A DNA stretch of 46,988 nucleotides. Source: Hydrogenophaga sp. (GTDB taxonomy: Bacteria > Pseudomonadota > Gammaproteobacteria > Burkholderiales > Burkholderiaceae_C). Positions within the stretch are counted from its first letter, which is position 1; every line of letters starts with the position of its first letter. Both the position numbers and the translations under genes were made by a program. Location of the stretch: NCBI GenBank assembly GCA_030653975.1, contig JAURYH010000010.1, positions 1-46,988 on the forward strand, read 5' to 3'. Shown piece after piece: positions 33,422-43,298 of the stretch. Under the pieces are notes generated by a model. The model worked only from the letters and a program-made list of their open reading frames with translations, had not been told where the DNA came from and searched no databases.

Positions 33422-35662
33422 TCATGTTGCCAGGCGGGAGAGGTCGGCCACGCGGTTCATCGCCTCGTGCAGGTGCTTGAGCAGGCCCAGGCGGTTGGCC
33501 CTGAGCGCCGGGTCTTCGGCGTTCACCATCACGCCGTCGAAGAAGGCGTCCACCGGCGCGCGCAGCGCAGCGAGCGTCATCAGTGAAGCGGTGTAGTCGC
33601 CGTTGGCGAATTCGGCGTCGGCCGCCGGCACGGTGGCCTGCATGGCGGCGAACAGGTCCTTCTCGGCCACCTCGACCAGCCGGCTCTCCTGCACCGCGGC
33701 GCCCTCGCCCTCGGACTTCTTGAGGATGTTGCCGATGCGCTTGTTGGCCGCGGCCAGCGCTGCCGCTGCGGGCAGCGCCGCGAAGGCCCGCACCGCCTGC
33801 AGGCGCTGGCTCACGTCCGCCAGGCGTTGCGGGCGCAGGGCCAGCACGGCGTCGACTTCCTGGGCACTGAAGTCTTGCTCGCGCAAGCCACCGGCCAGGC
33901 GGTCGTAGATGAAGTCGACTAAAGCAACACGAGCACGTTCATCAGCAACACGCTTTGAGTGGCCAGATGCGACGATCCCTCCTTTGCCGCTCTCCTTCAG
34001 CGCCTTCAAGTCCTTCTCGCCTTGTGCTTTGCCCCATGCGATCTGAATAGACTCATCTTCATAGACATCCCACGCGGAATACAGAACGGTATCCAAATCC
34101 AGCGACAGATCCTTCTCCACCAGCATGCGGATCACGCCCAGCGCGTGCCGGCGCAGCGCAAACGGGTCCTTGTCGCCGGTGGGCAGGTTGCCGATGCCGA
34201 ACATGCCGACCAGCGTCTCCAGCTTGTCGGCCAGCGCGACCACCACGCCGGTCATGTTGCGCGGCAGTTCGTCGCCCGCGAAGCGCGGTTTGTAGTGGTC
34301 TTCGATCGCGAAGGCGATGTCTTCACTCAGACCGTCGTGGCGCGCGTAGTAGCCGCCCATGATGCCCTGCAGCTCGGGGAACTCGCCCACCATGTCGGTC
34401 AGCAGGTCGGTCTTGGCCAGCTGGGCCGCGGTGTCGGCGCTCTGCGCGAGCACATCGCCGCCGAGTTGCTGGCCGATGGCTCGGGCAATCGCACGCACGC
34501 GCTCCACGCGCTCGCCCTGCGTGCCCAGCTTGTTGTGATAGACCACCTTGCCGAGGCCTTCGACGCGCGAGGCCAGCGTCTTCTTGCGGTCCTGGTCAAA
34601 GAAGAATTTGGCGTCCGCCAGGCGCGGGCGCACCACGCGCTCGTTGCCGCCGATCACGGCGCTCGCATCATCCGGGCTGATGTTGCTGACGACGAGGAAC
34701 TGGTTGGTCAGCTTGCCGTGGGTATCGACCAGCGGGAAGTACTTCTGGTTGGCCTTCATCGTGAGGATCAGGCATTCCTGCGGCACTTCCAGGAACTGCT
34801 CCTCAAAACCGCAGGTGAGCACGTTCGGCCGCTCGACCAGGGCGGTCACTTCGTCCAGCAGGGCCTCGTCCATCAGCACCTCGTAGCCCGGGCCCAGGCG
34901 CTCGGCGGCCTGGGCCAGCTGCTGCACGATGGCGAAGCGGCGGTCGTTGAAACTGGCGATCACCGAGCCATCGGTCAGCAGGGTCTGGGCGTAGCTGTCG
35001 GCGTCGGCCAGCAGCACGGGCGACTTGGCCGCTTCGAAGCGGTGGCCCTGGGTGGCGTTGCCGGCCGTCAGGCCCAGCGCCTTCACCGGCACCACGTCGC
35101 TGCCGTGCAGCGCCACCAGGCCGTGCGCCGGGCGCACGAAGTGCACGCTGGTCCAGCCAGGCAAAAAGTTCGGAATGCCGCAGTCGGTTTCGAGCTGGTA
35201 GCTCATCACCTTGGGGATCGGCAGTTTGGCAATGGCTTCGTCCAGCGCCTTCTGCAGGCCCACGGCCAGGTCCACGCCGGGCACCACGCTGTCGTAGAAC
35301 AGGGCTTCGGCCTTGCCGTCGGGGGCGCGCTTCAGGCCGGGCACGGCCGAGGCGTCGGCGCCCAGCGCAGCCAGGCGCTTGAGCAGCGCGGGCGTGGGCT
35401 GGCCGTTCACGTCCAGGCCCACGCTCACCGGCATGAGCTTTTGCGACACGGCCTTGTCGGCCGCGCGCTCGGCCACCGCGGTCACGTGCGCGGCCAGGCG
35501 GCGTGGCGAGGCGAAGGGCGTTACGGCCGAGTCGGCGGCGGTCAGGCCCAAGGCCTTGAGTTGCTCCAACAGCACACCGGCAAACGCATCACCCAGTTTC
35601 TTGAGCGCCTTGGGCGGCAGCTCTTCCACAAACAGTTCGACGAGGAGGTTCTTGGTTGTCAT
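33422..35662 (-). CDS. glyS: Glycyl-tRNA synthetase beta subunit
   Basis: A 746-residue beta subunit of the alpha2-beta2 glycyl-tRNA synthetase, which helps bind tRNAGly and complete charging. The N-terminus LLVELFVEELPPKALKKLGD is diagnostic, and EFPELQGIMGGYYARHDGLS, LPRNMTGVVVALADKLETL and LALRPQRLADVSQRLQAVRA follow in the expected order. It exceeds the usual length (about 690 in E. coli). The excess maps near residues 518-583, where the protein reads DVYEDESIQIAWGKAQGEKD and the DNA falls to about 53% GC. It starts 16 bases after glyQ. Confidence 0.95.
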   Translation of the reverse strand: MTTKNLLVELFVEELPPKALKKLGDAFAGVLLEQLKALGLTAADSAVTPFASPRRLAAHVTAVAERAADKAVSQKLMPVSVGLDVNGQPTPALLKRLAALGADASAVPGLKRAPDGKAEALFYDSVVPGVDLAVGLQKALDEAIAKLPIPKVMSYQLETDCGIPNFLPGWTSVHFVRPAHGLVALHGSDVVPVKALGLTAGNATQGHRFEAAKSPVLLADADSYAQTLLTDGSVIASFNDRRFAIVQQLAQAAERLGPGYEVLMDEALLDEVTALVERPNVLTCGFEEQFLEVPQECLILTMKANQKYFPLVDTHGKLTNQFLVVSNISPDDASAVIGGNERVVRPRLADAKFFFDQDRKKTLASRVEGLGKVVYHNKLGTQGERVERVRAIARAIGQQLGGDVLAQSADTAAQLAKTDLLTDMVGEFPELQGIMGGYYARHDGLSEDIAFAIEDHYKPRFAGDELPRNMTGVVVALADKLETLVGMFGIGNLPTGDKDPFALRRHALGVIRMLVEKDLSLDLDTVLYSAWDVYEDESIQIAWGKAQGEKDLKALKESGKGGIVASGHSKRVADERARVALVDFIYDRLAGGLREQDFSAQEVDAVLALRPQRLADVSQRLQAVRAFAALPAAAALAAANKRIGNILKKSEGEGAAVQESRLVEVAEKDLFAAMQATVPAADAEFANGDYTASLMTLAALRAPVDAFFDGVMVNAEDPALRANRLGLLKHLHEAMNRVADLSRLAT

Positions 35663-35678
35663 TCTTGTGCTCTCCCGC

Positions 35679-36599
<921 letters not shown>

Positions 36600-36722
36600 G
36601 CGGGAGGGGGCCGGTGCGAAGTCCGGGCCGGAAGTGTTCTGGGAGCGGGGGCAGCCGCCCGGATGGGCGCGCTGCGCAGAAGCTGGATTTTACGGGGCGC
36701 CAGCCCCTGGCCGTGGACGCAT

Positions 36723-38525
36723 TCAGGCGCCGCGCGCGCGGCGGCGCCGGGGTCGGCGGCTGGCCAGCAGCGCCACCACCGCCAGGCACGCCACCCAGGC
36801 AGGCCAAAGACCCCAGCGCCCGGCCCATCGGGCGAAGGGCGTGCTGCCGCTGCGCCCTTCGACCACGGCCTCCAGCCGGCCTCGGGTCAGGCGCGCCAGC
36901 CGGTGCGTGACTTCACCGCGGTGGTTGATGACCGCGGTGGCGCCGGTGTTGGTGGCGCGCAGCATGGGTCGCCCGAGCTCCAGCGCGCGCAGGCGCGAGG
37001 CCTGCAGGTGCTGGTCGATCGCCACCGTGTCGCCAAACCAGGCGATGTTGCTCAGGTTGACCAGCACGGTGGGGGCCGTCGCGGGGTCCTGGAACGAGGC
37101 GGCCAGCTCTTCGCCAAACAGGTCTTCGTAGCAGATGTTGGGCGCGATGCGCTGTCCGGCCCAGGACCAGGCGGGCTGCGCCAGCGCGCCCCGGTTGAAA
37201 TCACCCAGCGGAATGCGCATCAGGTCGGTGAACCAGCGGAACAGGGGCGGAATGAATTCGCCGAAGGGCACCAGGTGGTGTTTGTCGTAGCGGAAATACC
37301 CGTCGGACTGCGATGCTGCGGCCGTGCCCGGCTCGATGCCCCAGACCGAGTTGGTGTAACCCTGCTCGTAGCTGCCCAGTGGCAGGCCCAGCAGCGCGCC
37401 CAGCGAAGCCCCCGGTTGCGACAGCCCTTGCAGCATCGGCTTCCAGAAGGCATCACCCAGTTGCTCGGGCAACATGGGCAACGCGGTCTCGGGCGCCACC
37501 ACCAGTTGCGGACCTTGCGAACCGCCGCCTCGCGCCGCTTCGGCCGCGGCGGCGATCTGTTCCGGGTACCAGCGCAAGGCCTGGGCGACGCCGGTACCGG
37601 GTTCGAATTTCTGATCCTGGGCAATATTGCCCTGCAGCAGCCACACCCGGAGTTCGCCATGGGCGGCGGTGTCGCGCTGACCCTGGTCGCGCCACGCATC
37701 GCCCCACAGCACGCTGGCCAGCAACACGACCAGCAAAACCGCTCCGGACAGCCCTTGAGCAACAGCCATTGCGCGGCCTCGCTGGTGGTACCCGCGCAGG
37801 TGATCGGGGGTCCCGGGCCGGCGCGCGGTCGGGAACAGGCCTTGACGCATCCACCCCCCCAGCGCCGAAAGCGCCGCCGCGAGCGCAAAGGCCAGCAGCG
37901 CGGCGATCGCGCCCATGCCGTACACCCCCACCCAGGGTGCCCAGGCGGCCATCAGGTCGACCTGGGCGTAACCACCGGCGCCCCAGGGGAAACCGGTCAG
38001 CCAGCGCCCGCGCATGAGTTCGGCGAGGGTCCAGAGCGCCGCAAACATCACGGCCTGCTGGATGCGCGAACGCGGTGCCAGTGCGCACATCAGGCCCGCC
38101 GCCAGCGCGTAATACAGTGCCAGCAGACCCGCCAGCGCCAGCACGGCCAGCGCCGCCAGCCAGGCCGGCAGGCCGCCGTAGGTGTGCATGGAAACAAACA
38201 GCCACCAGAAGGTCGAGGCCAGCCAGGCCGTGGCGAACACCCAGGTGCGCCAGACGCCCTGGCGCAGCTGCTGCACATGCCGCAAGGCCAGGACCAGCAG
38301 GGACAGCGATCCGATCTGCAGCCAGCCACTGGGTTCGCCTGGCGCCAGGCCCGGCGGGCTCCAGCCACGCACGGGCCAGGCCAGTGCAGCCGCCTGCAGC
38401 CAGCCGGCCAGCAGACAGACCACCAGCCAGAACAGGCCGCTGCCACGGGCCGGGCGTCCCGGCGGCTGGCCACTGAGGGGGGAAAGGCTCGACGGCGTGT
38501 GCAGGTTACCGAACAGGCTGCGCAT
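36723..38525 (-). CDS. lnt: Apolipoprotein N-acyltransferase
   Basis: A 600-residue inner-membrane enzyme that adds the third acyl chain to lipoprotein N-termini. The N-terminal half has about six membrane segments. The periplasmic nitrilase domain carries the Glu-Lys-Cys triad in LVVAPETALPML, YDKHHLVPFGEF and APNICYEDLFGE (Cys465). One final membrane segment near the C-terminus ends in an arginine-rich tail. It is longer than E. coli Lnt (512), mainly from loops between membrane segments (for example around GLFPTARRPGTPDHLRGYH). It follows corC, the conserved neighbour in many proteobacteria. Confidence 0.94.
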   Translation of the reverse strand: MRSLFGNLHTPSSLSPLSGQPPGRPARGSGLFWLVVCLLAGWLQAAALAWPVRGWSPPGLAPGEPSGWLQIGSLSLLVLALRHVQQLRQGVWRTWVFATAWLASTFWWLFVSMHTYGGLPAWLAALAVLALAGLLALYYALAAGLMCALAPRSRIQQAVMFAALWTLAELMRGRWLTGFPWGAGGYAQVDLMAAWAPWVGVYGMGAIAALLAFALAAALSALGGWMRQGLFPTARRPGTPDHLRGYHQRGRAMAVAQGLSGAVLLVVLLASVLWGDAWRDQGQRDTAAHGELRVWLLQGNIAQDQKFEPGTGVAQALRWYPEQIAAAAEAARGGGSQGPQLVVAPETALPMLPEQLGDAFWKPMLQGLSQPGASLGALLGLPLGSYEQGYTNSVWGIEPGTAAASQSDGYFRYDKHHLVPFGEFIPPLFRWFTDLMRIPLGDFNRGALAQPAWSWAGQRIAPNICYEDLFGEELAASFQDPATAPTVLVNLSNIAWFGDTVAIDQHLQASRLRALELGRPMLRATNTGATAVINHRGEVTHRLARLTRGRLEAVVEGRSGSTPFARWAGRWGLWPAWVACLAVVALLASRRPRRRRARGA

Positions 38526-38564
38526 GACGGTTCGGTGGCGTGTGGGCGCGATCGCGGCTCGGGC

Positions 38565-39473
38565 TCAATCGACCAGAGGCGTCGGCAACACCTTGAACCA
38601 TTTGACTGCGCCGCCTTTGGTGTGCAGCACCACAAAGCGCAGGCCATCGAGCTCATGCACCTCGCCGCGCTTGGGCACGTGGCCCATGGTGTGCGCGATC
38701 AGGCCCCCGATGGTGTCGAAATCGTCCACCGCGAGCTTGAGACCGAAGGACTCATTGATGCGCTCGATGGAGGTGTCACCGCTGACGCGCCAGGTGCTGT
38801 CGGCCAGGGCGAAGATGTCGCCATCGTCTTCGACCACGTCGAACTCGTCCTCGATCTCGCCAACAATCTCTTCCAGCACGTCTTCAATGGTGATGAGGCC
38901 GGCCAAACGGCCAAACTCGTCAATCACGATCGCCAGGTGGTTGCGGTTGCCCCGGAATTCGCGCAGCAGGTCGTTCAGGCCCTTGCTCTCGGGCACGAAG
39001 GTGGCCGGGCGCAGCAGGGCTCGGATGTTGAGTTCGGGGGCGCGCTGCAGCTTGAGCAGGTCTTTGGCGAGCAGGATGCCGATGATGTTTTCGGTCTCGC
39101 CCTCGTACACGGGAAAGCGCGAGTGCGCGGTGTCGATGACCAGGTGGAGCAGTTCGTCGTATGGCGCATGGATGTCGAGCACATCCATGCGCGGGGCCGC
39201 CACCATCACGTCGCCGGCCGTCATGTCGGCGATGCGAATCACACCCTCCAGCATGACACGCGATTCGGCGTTGATGATGTCGTTGTCCTCGGCCTCGGCC
39301 AGGGTTTCGATCAGTTCGTCCTTGGAATCCGGGCCCGGATGGATGAACTCCGCGAGCTTTTGCAGGAAACCACGTTTGTCTTCATGCCGCAGGCTGCGCT
39401 GCGGCCCGGGACTGGGAGGGATGTCGGCCACTGAAGGAATGGGATGGTTGAGGGAGTTCGAAGGATACCGCAT
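38565..39473 (-). CDS. corC: CorC/HlyC family protein (Mg2+/Co2+ efflux-associated)
   Basis: A protein of about 302 residues with two CBS domains (about 70-195: DVMVAAPRMDVLDIHAPYDE, HLAIVIDEFGRLAGLITIED) and a C-terminal CorC_HlyC domain (about 215-295: IFALADSTWRVSGDTSIERI). CorC is linked to Mg2+ and Co2+ efflux or homeostasis and has no membrane segment here. Several starts are possible (39479 MGMR or 39473 MRYP), none with a strong ribosome site; similarity begins near HEDKRGFLQKLAEF. It heads the corC-lnt-glyQS cluster. Confidence 0.87.
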   Translation of the reverse strand: MRYPSNSLNHPIPSVADIPPSPGPQRSLRHEDKRGFLQKLAEFIHPGPDSKDELIETLAEAEDNDIINAESRVMLEGVIRIADMTAGDVMVAAPRMDVLDIHAPYDELLHLVIDTAHSRFPVYEGETENIIGILLAKDLLKLQRAPELNIRALLRPATFVPESKGLNDLLREFRGNRNHLAIVIDEFGRLAGLITIEDVLEEIVGEIEDEFDVVEDDGDIFALADSTWRVSGDTSIERINESFGLKLAVDDFDTIGGLIAHTMGHVPKRGEVHELDGLRFVVLHTKGGAVKWFKVLPTPLVD

Positions 39474-39550
39474 GCCCATGACAGCAACCAGAGACACACC
39501 GCCACGGCGCCCGGAGCGCCCGCGTGGGAAGCCGGATCAGGCTTGCCCGG

Positions 39551-40288
39551 TCAACCGCGCACGCGTTCGCGCGATTCGCGCACGCCCTGGCGGATTTCCA
39601 TCAGCAGGGCCAGCCCGTCCCGGAACTGCCGTGCCTGGACCTTGAGGTGGTAGTTGGTCAGGGCCATCTGCTCGTTGACCAGTTCGGTCACGCGCGAATC
39701 GAAATCGGCCGGGGGCAGGTGCAGATGGGCCTCGCTCTCGGAACCGTCACGCACGATCACGGCACCGGCCTTGCGGGCGATGCGCAGCATGGTGGTGTTT
39801 TCGGTCAGCGCATGGATGAACAGCAGGCTCACGCCCTCGTTGCGCGCGTGCATGACCGCCCGCTCGAACAGGCGGCTGCCGTAGCCTCGACCCCGGGCCT
39901 GGCGGGACACGGAAACACCGAATTCGGCACAACTGGTGCACTGCGGATCGACCGAATACGCCAGGTGCGCCATGGCAATGAGTTCGAGCTTGCGGTTGAA
40001 GATGCCGAACAGCTCGTCGCGCGCAAAGTTCAGGCTGGCCACATAGCGCTGGATCTGCTCGTCGTTGGCCGCATAACCAAAGCGCAGGTAACGGTCGTGT
40101 GGCTCCAGCGCCAGCAGGTGGGCACTGATGCGCTCCAGATGCCCCGGCCCCATCGACCGGATGGGCACGGCCATCGAGGTGGACGAACCCGTGTTGCGCA
40201 ACTCACCCGGCACCACGTCGTCGAGCGGACGTGATGGCGCTGCGCCGCGCAGCGCAGAGGACTTGAACCAGGAGAGGGGATCGAACAT
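39551..40288 (-). CDS. GNAT family N-acetyltransferase
   Basis: A 245-residue protein with a GNAT domain in its middle. Acetyl-CoA binding is indicated by VSVSRQARGRGYGSRLFERA (the Q/RxxGxG/A motif), followed by LLFIHALTENTTMLRIARKA. The N-terminal 60 residues and the C-terminal helical region (TNYHLKVQARQFRDGLALLM) are extra to the core fold. The acceptor is unknown. An AT-rich 21-bp dyad lies 7 bases upstream of the ATG at 40288 and could be an operator or part of its promoter. Confidence 0.82.
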   Translation of the reverse strand: MFDPLSWFKSSALRGAAPSRPLDDVVPGELRNTGSSTSMAVPIRSMGPGHLERISAHLLALEPHDRYLRFGYAANDEQIQRYVASLNFARDELFGIFNRKLELIAMAHLAYSVDPQCTSCAEFGVSVSRQARGRGYGSRLFERAVMHARNEGVSLLFIHALTENTTMLRIARKAGAVIVRDGSESEAHLHLPPADFDSRVTELVNEQMALTNYHLKVQARQFRDGLALLMEIRQGVRESRERVRG

Positions 40289-40295
40289 GGTTTGA

Positions 40296-40316
40296 ATATA
40301 AGGGTTATCCCTATAT
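40296..40316. promoter_or_regulatory. AT-rich dyad ahead of the GNAT gene
   Basis: ATATA-A-GGG-TTAT-CCC-TATAT: matching arms of 5 plus 3 bases around a 4-base centre with one bulged A. It is strikingly AT-rich for this window and lies between the GNAT start codon and its likely promoter. Confidence 0.4.
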
Positions 40317-40386
40317 CAACAAGGGCATGCGTCTCTAAACCGGGAAAAACCCGATGGGCGGGCGGCATTTTGACCGTCTGTCACCT

Positions 40387-40411
40387 CATTTTGCTGCAAT
40401 GCAACAAAATG
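40387..40411. promoter_or_regulatory. 25-bp near-perfect palindrome 3' of the Lrp gene
   Basis: CATTTTGCTGCA, a central A and TGCAACAAAATG pair at 11 of 12 positions. It lies between the GNAT and Lrp genes, 17 bases beyond the Lrp stop, and has no following T-run. It shares the ATTTTGC...GCAA pattern with the candidate Lrp site at 40912. A regulator site seems more likely than a terminator. Confidence 0.45.
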
Positions 40412-40428
40412 CCTCGGAAGAGGGCGCT

Positions 40429-40902
40429 TTACACGGGCAAAGCGGTGGTGCTTTTTACCCGGTCCATCACGAAACTGGTCTTGCAATCCTGCACGCTGGG
40501 GTGCTTGAGCAGGGTGTCCATCATGAAGCGCGAGTAAGCCGCCATGTCGGCCACCACCAGCCGCAGCTGGAAGTCCATCTCGCCCGTGAGCGCGGCGCAC
40601 TCCACCACCTCGGGCCAGCCCATCACACTGGCGCGGAACTGGTCCATGGGGTTGCGTTTGGCGCTCTCCGCGTGTTTCTCCAGCCGCACGTTGACATAGG
40701 CCGTCAGGCCCAGGCCCACGGCCTCGGGCTTGACCAGCGCCACATAGCGGTCGATCACGCCCACCTCTTCCAGCCGCTTCACCCGCCGCAGCACGGCGCT
40801 GGGCGACAGGCCCACCACCTCCGCGATCTGGTCGTAGGTGGCCCGGCCATCGGCCTGCAGGCTGCGCAATATATGGCGATCGAGCTTGTCCAGTGCTTGC
40901 AT
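40429..40902 (-). CDS. Lrp/AsnC family transcriptional regulator
   Basis: A 157-residue regulator. The winged helix-turn-helix spans about 1-60 (LDRHILRSLQADGRATYDQI, then VVGLSPSAVLRRVKRLEEVG) and the RAM ligand-binding domain about 70-150 (YVNVRLEKHAESAKRNPMDQ, ALTGEMDFQLRLVVADMAAY). Lrp/AsnC proteins sense amino acids or related acids. It is divergent from HPPD, whose substrate derives from tyrosine, so control of tyrosine degradation is a fair inference. ATG 40902 was chosen because the family starts at this point; the frame continues upstream without support. Confidence 0.9.
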   Translation of the reverse strand: MQALDKLDRHILRSLQADGRATYDQIAEVVGLSPSAVLRRVKRLEEVGVIDRYVALVKPEAVGLGLTAYVNVRLEKHAESAKRNPMDQFRASVMGWPEVVECAALTGEMDFQLRLVVADMAAYSRFMMDTLLKHPSVQDCKTSFVMDRVKSTTALPV

Positions 40903-40911
40903 GGTTTTGAT

Positions 40912-40930
40912 TTTGCAGGAATCTTGCAAA
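40912..40930. promoter_or_regulatory. Candidate Lrp/AsnC site in the lrp-hpd divergent region
   Basis: TTTGCA (40912-40917) and TGCAAA (40925-40930) are perfect 6-bp inverted arms around GGAATCT, 9 bases upstream of the regulator start. AT-rich inverted sites of this size suit Lrp/AsnC dimers. Confidence 0.4.
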
Positions 40931-41023
40931 TAGGACAAACGGAGCGCCTCAAAACGCTGGAATCGTGACACGCTGCGCCGATACAGTGGCGCTTTGCTTT
41001 CGCCACACCACCAGGAGACCACC

Positions 41024-42160
41024 ATGAACGCCAGCCTGCCCACCGCCGTCACGTCTGCCGCAGCCACCTGGGACAACCCCATGGGCACCGACGGTTTCGA
41101 GTTCATCGAATACGCCGCACCCGATCCCGCCGCCATGGGCGCGCTGTTCGAGCGCATGGGTTTCAAACCGATCGCGAAACACCGCCACAAGGCCGTGACG
41201 CTGTACCGCCAGGGCGAGATCAACTTCATCATCAACGCCGAGCCCGACAGCTTCGCCCAGCGCTTCGCCCGCCTGCACGGTCCCAGCGTCTGCGCCATCG
41301 CCTTCCGCGTGCGCGATGCGAAAGTGGCCTACGAGCGGGCCCTCTCGCTCGGTGCCTGGGGCTACGCCAACACCGCGGCGCCGGGCGAGCTGAACATCCC
41401 CGCCATCAAGGGCATCGGCGACTCCATCATCTATTTCATCGACCGCTGGCGCGGCAAGAACGGCGCGCAGCCCGGCGACATCGGCAACATCGGCTTCTTC
41501 GATGTGGACTTCGAGCCGCTGCCCGGCGCGGAGCTGAATCCGGTGGGCCACGGCCTGACCTACATCGACCACCTGACGCACAACGTGCACCGCGGCCGCA
41601 TGGACGAATGGGCCGGGTTCTACGAGCGCCTGTTCAACTTCCGCGAAGTGCGTTATTTCGACATCGAGGGCCAGGCCACGGGCGTGAAGAGCAAGGCCAT
41701 GACCAGCCCCTGCGGCAAGATCCGCATCCCGATCAACGAAGAAGGCAACGAGAAGGCAGGCCAGATCCAGGAGTATCTGGACCGCTACCACGGCGAGGGC
41801 ATTCAACACATCGCCATGGGCTCGACCCACCTGTACGACACCGTGGACGCGCTCGAACTCGCCGGTGTCAAGCTGCTCAACACCAGCGACACCTATTACG
41901 AACTGCTCGACAAGCGCATCCCCGGTCATGGCGAAAACGTCGCCGAACTCCAGCAGCGCAACATCCTCGTGGACGGCAAGCCCGGCGAACTGCTGCTGCA
42001 GATCTTCAGCGAGAACCAGCTCGGTCCGATCTTTTTCGAGTTCATCCAGCGCAAGGGCAACGAAGGCTTTGGCGAGGGCAACTTCAAGGCCCTGTTCGAG
42101 ACCATGGAGCTCGACCAGATGCGCCGCGGGGTGCTGGCGTCCGCGCCAAAAACCGAATAA
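41024..42160 (+). CDS. hppD: 4-Hydroxyphenylpyruvate dioxygenase
   Basis: A 378-residue non-haem Fe(II) enzyme converting 4-hydroxyphenylpyruvate and O2 to homogentisate and CO2 in tyrosine degradation. It has two vicinal-oxygen-chelate domains. The iron ligands are visible as His183 (DHLTHNV), His262 (GIQHIAM) and Glu339 (FFEFIQRKG). The C-terminal lid helix ends GNFKALFETMELDQMRRGVL. AGGAG precedes ATG 41024 at 8 bases. It stands alone, divergent from an Lrp/AsnC regulator; homogentisate dioxygenase is not in the window. Confidence 0.95.
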   Translation: MNASLPTAVTSAAATWDNPMGTDGFEFIEYAAPDPAAMGALFERMGFKPIAKHRHKAVTLYRQGEINFIINAEPDSFAQRFARLHGPSVCAIAFRVRDAKVAYERALSLGAWGYANTAAPGELNIPAIKGIGDSIIYFIDRWRGKNGAQPGDIGNIGFFDVDFEPLPGAELNPVGHGLTYIDHLTHNVHRGRMDEWAGFYERLFNFREVRYFDIEGQATGVKSKAMTSPCGKIRIPINEEGNEKAGQIQEYLDRYHGEGIQHIAMGSTHLYDTVDALELAGVKLLNTSDTYYELLDKRIPGHGENVAELQQRNILVDGKPGELLLQIFSENQLGPIFFEFIQRKGNEGFGEGNFKALFETMELDQMRRGVLASAPKTE

Positions 42161-42223
42161 GCGCCAGGAGCCTGAGAGGCTTCATGGCTGCATCTGGACA
42201 GCCACGAAACCTCGCGCCGACTC

Positions 42224-43192
42224 TCAGGTGGCTGGTGGTTCGGTCAGCAAGGCCAACGTTTCGTGCATCACCCTGGGGTGAAACGCCATGGCCACGTGGG
42301 ACACACCGGGCAGATGGCGGTTGTCGGCGCCCGGCAACGTCGCCGTCGTGGCGGGAAACACGATGTTGTCCGCGTTGGAATACCAGCAGACAAAACGTTC
42401 GAACCGCGTGATCGGCGCTGTCGCGGTCTCGCGCGCCCGCAGTGAGCACAACCATTCCCCGTTAATGCGCATCTGGCGACCGTTGTCCACACGGCTGAAC
42501 TGCGCCAGCCAGGTGCCGTGGTGCGGCGAGCCGATGGTCACGATCCGGCTCACCCGCTCGTGCGCACCGGGCACCGCATCCAGCCAGGCGCGCGCAGCCA
42601 GCCCGCCCATGCTGTGACACACCAGCATCGGCGGTTGGCCAGTGAGCGCGTGCGCCCGCCGCACGGCGTCGTCGATCAAAGGCACAGACGTGTCTATCGA
42701 ACCGAAAACCGGTTCCAGGTTCACCGAGGTGTACGGCACGCCGCGCTGCCGCAACGCGTGCATCCACGGCAGCCAGAAACCGCGGTTGCACACAAAGCCG
42801 TGCACGAACACCACCGCGGTGCGGCCCGGCGCCAACGGAACGTCTTCGTCCGGCAAACAGCGCCAGCGAAACGGCTGCCGCCAGGAAAATACCTGAGGAG
42901 CCACCCGCACCTCATGCCACCAGGCTTGCGCAAGTGTCCGGGCACTCGCTCTGGGCGTCGGGTCCCTGCGGTTCACCACACCAACCACCACAAACTCCAG
43001 CGCCAGCACCATCGCGTAGCCCCCCAGCAGCACCAGCACACCGGTCGACGCCGCGGGGCGGGACCAGCTCCACGCCCACAGACCCCACCCCGTGGCCAAA
43101 GCCAAGGACCCGAGCGTGAGCCCTTGCTGCAGGCGGGCGAGTCGGGACACATGGTGGACCGCGGTCCGCCTGTGTGAGTCAACCTTTTTCAT
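42224..43192 (-). CDS. Alpha/beta hydrolase (lipase/esterase-like)
   Basis: A serine hydrolase of about 322 residues with two N-terminal membrane segments (about 25-70: GLTLGSLALATGWGLWAWSW and VLVLLGGYAMVLALEFVVVG). The oxyanion-hole motif is VFVHGFVCNRGFW, the nucleophile elbow LVCHSMGGLAARAW, and later GSPHHGTWLAQF and the C-terminal histidine region GVSHVAMAFHP. The arrangement resembles PGAP1-like or triacylglycerol lipases anchored to the membrane. The substrate is unknown. The start could be the ATG at 43192 (MKKVD) or 43201 (MCSMKK); neither has a clear ribosome site. It is divergent from the FFLEELY gene. Confidence 0.85.
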   Translation of the reverse strand: MKKVDSHRRTAVHHVSRLARLQQGLTLGSLALATGWGLWAWSWSRPAASTGVLVLLGGYAMVLALEFVVVGVVNRRDPTPRASARTLAQAWWHEVRVAPQVFSWRQPFRWRCLPDEDVPLAPGRTAVVFVHGFVCNRGFWLPWMHALRQRGVPYTSVNLEPVFGSIDTSVPLIDDAVRRAHALTGQPPMLVCHSMGGLAARAWLDAVPGAHERVSRIVTIGSPHHGTWLAQFSRVDNGRQMRINGEWLCSLRARETATAPITRFERFVCWYSNADNIVFPATTATLPGADNRHLPGVSHVAMAFHPRVMHETLALLTEPPAT

Positions 43193-43298
43193 AGAGCACA
43201 TCGTTGAACTATCGCACGCAGCCTTCGGATTTCACTCGATTGGCGATAGAGCCCGCCCCCTAGCAAGACAGACTTCTGCAGCGTTAGACTTATTTCAA

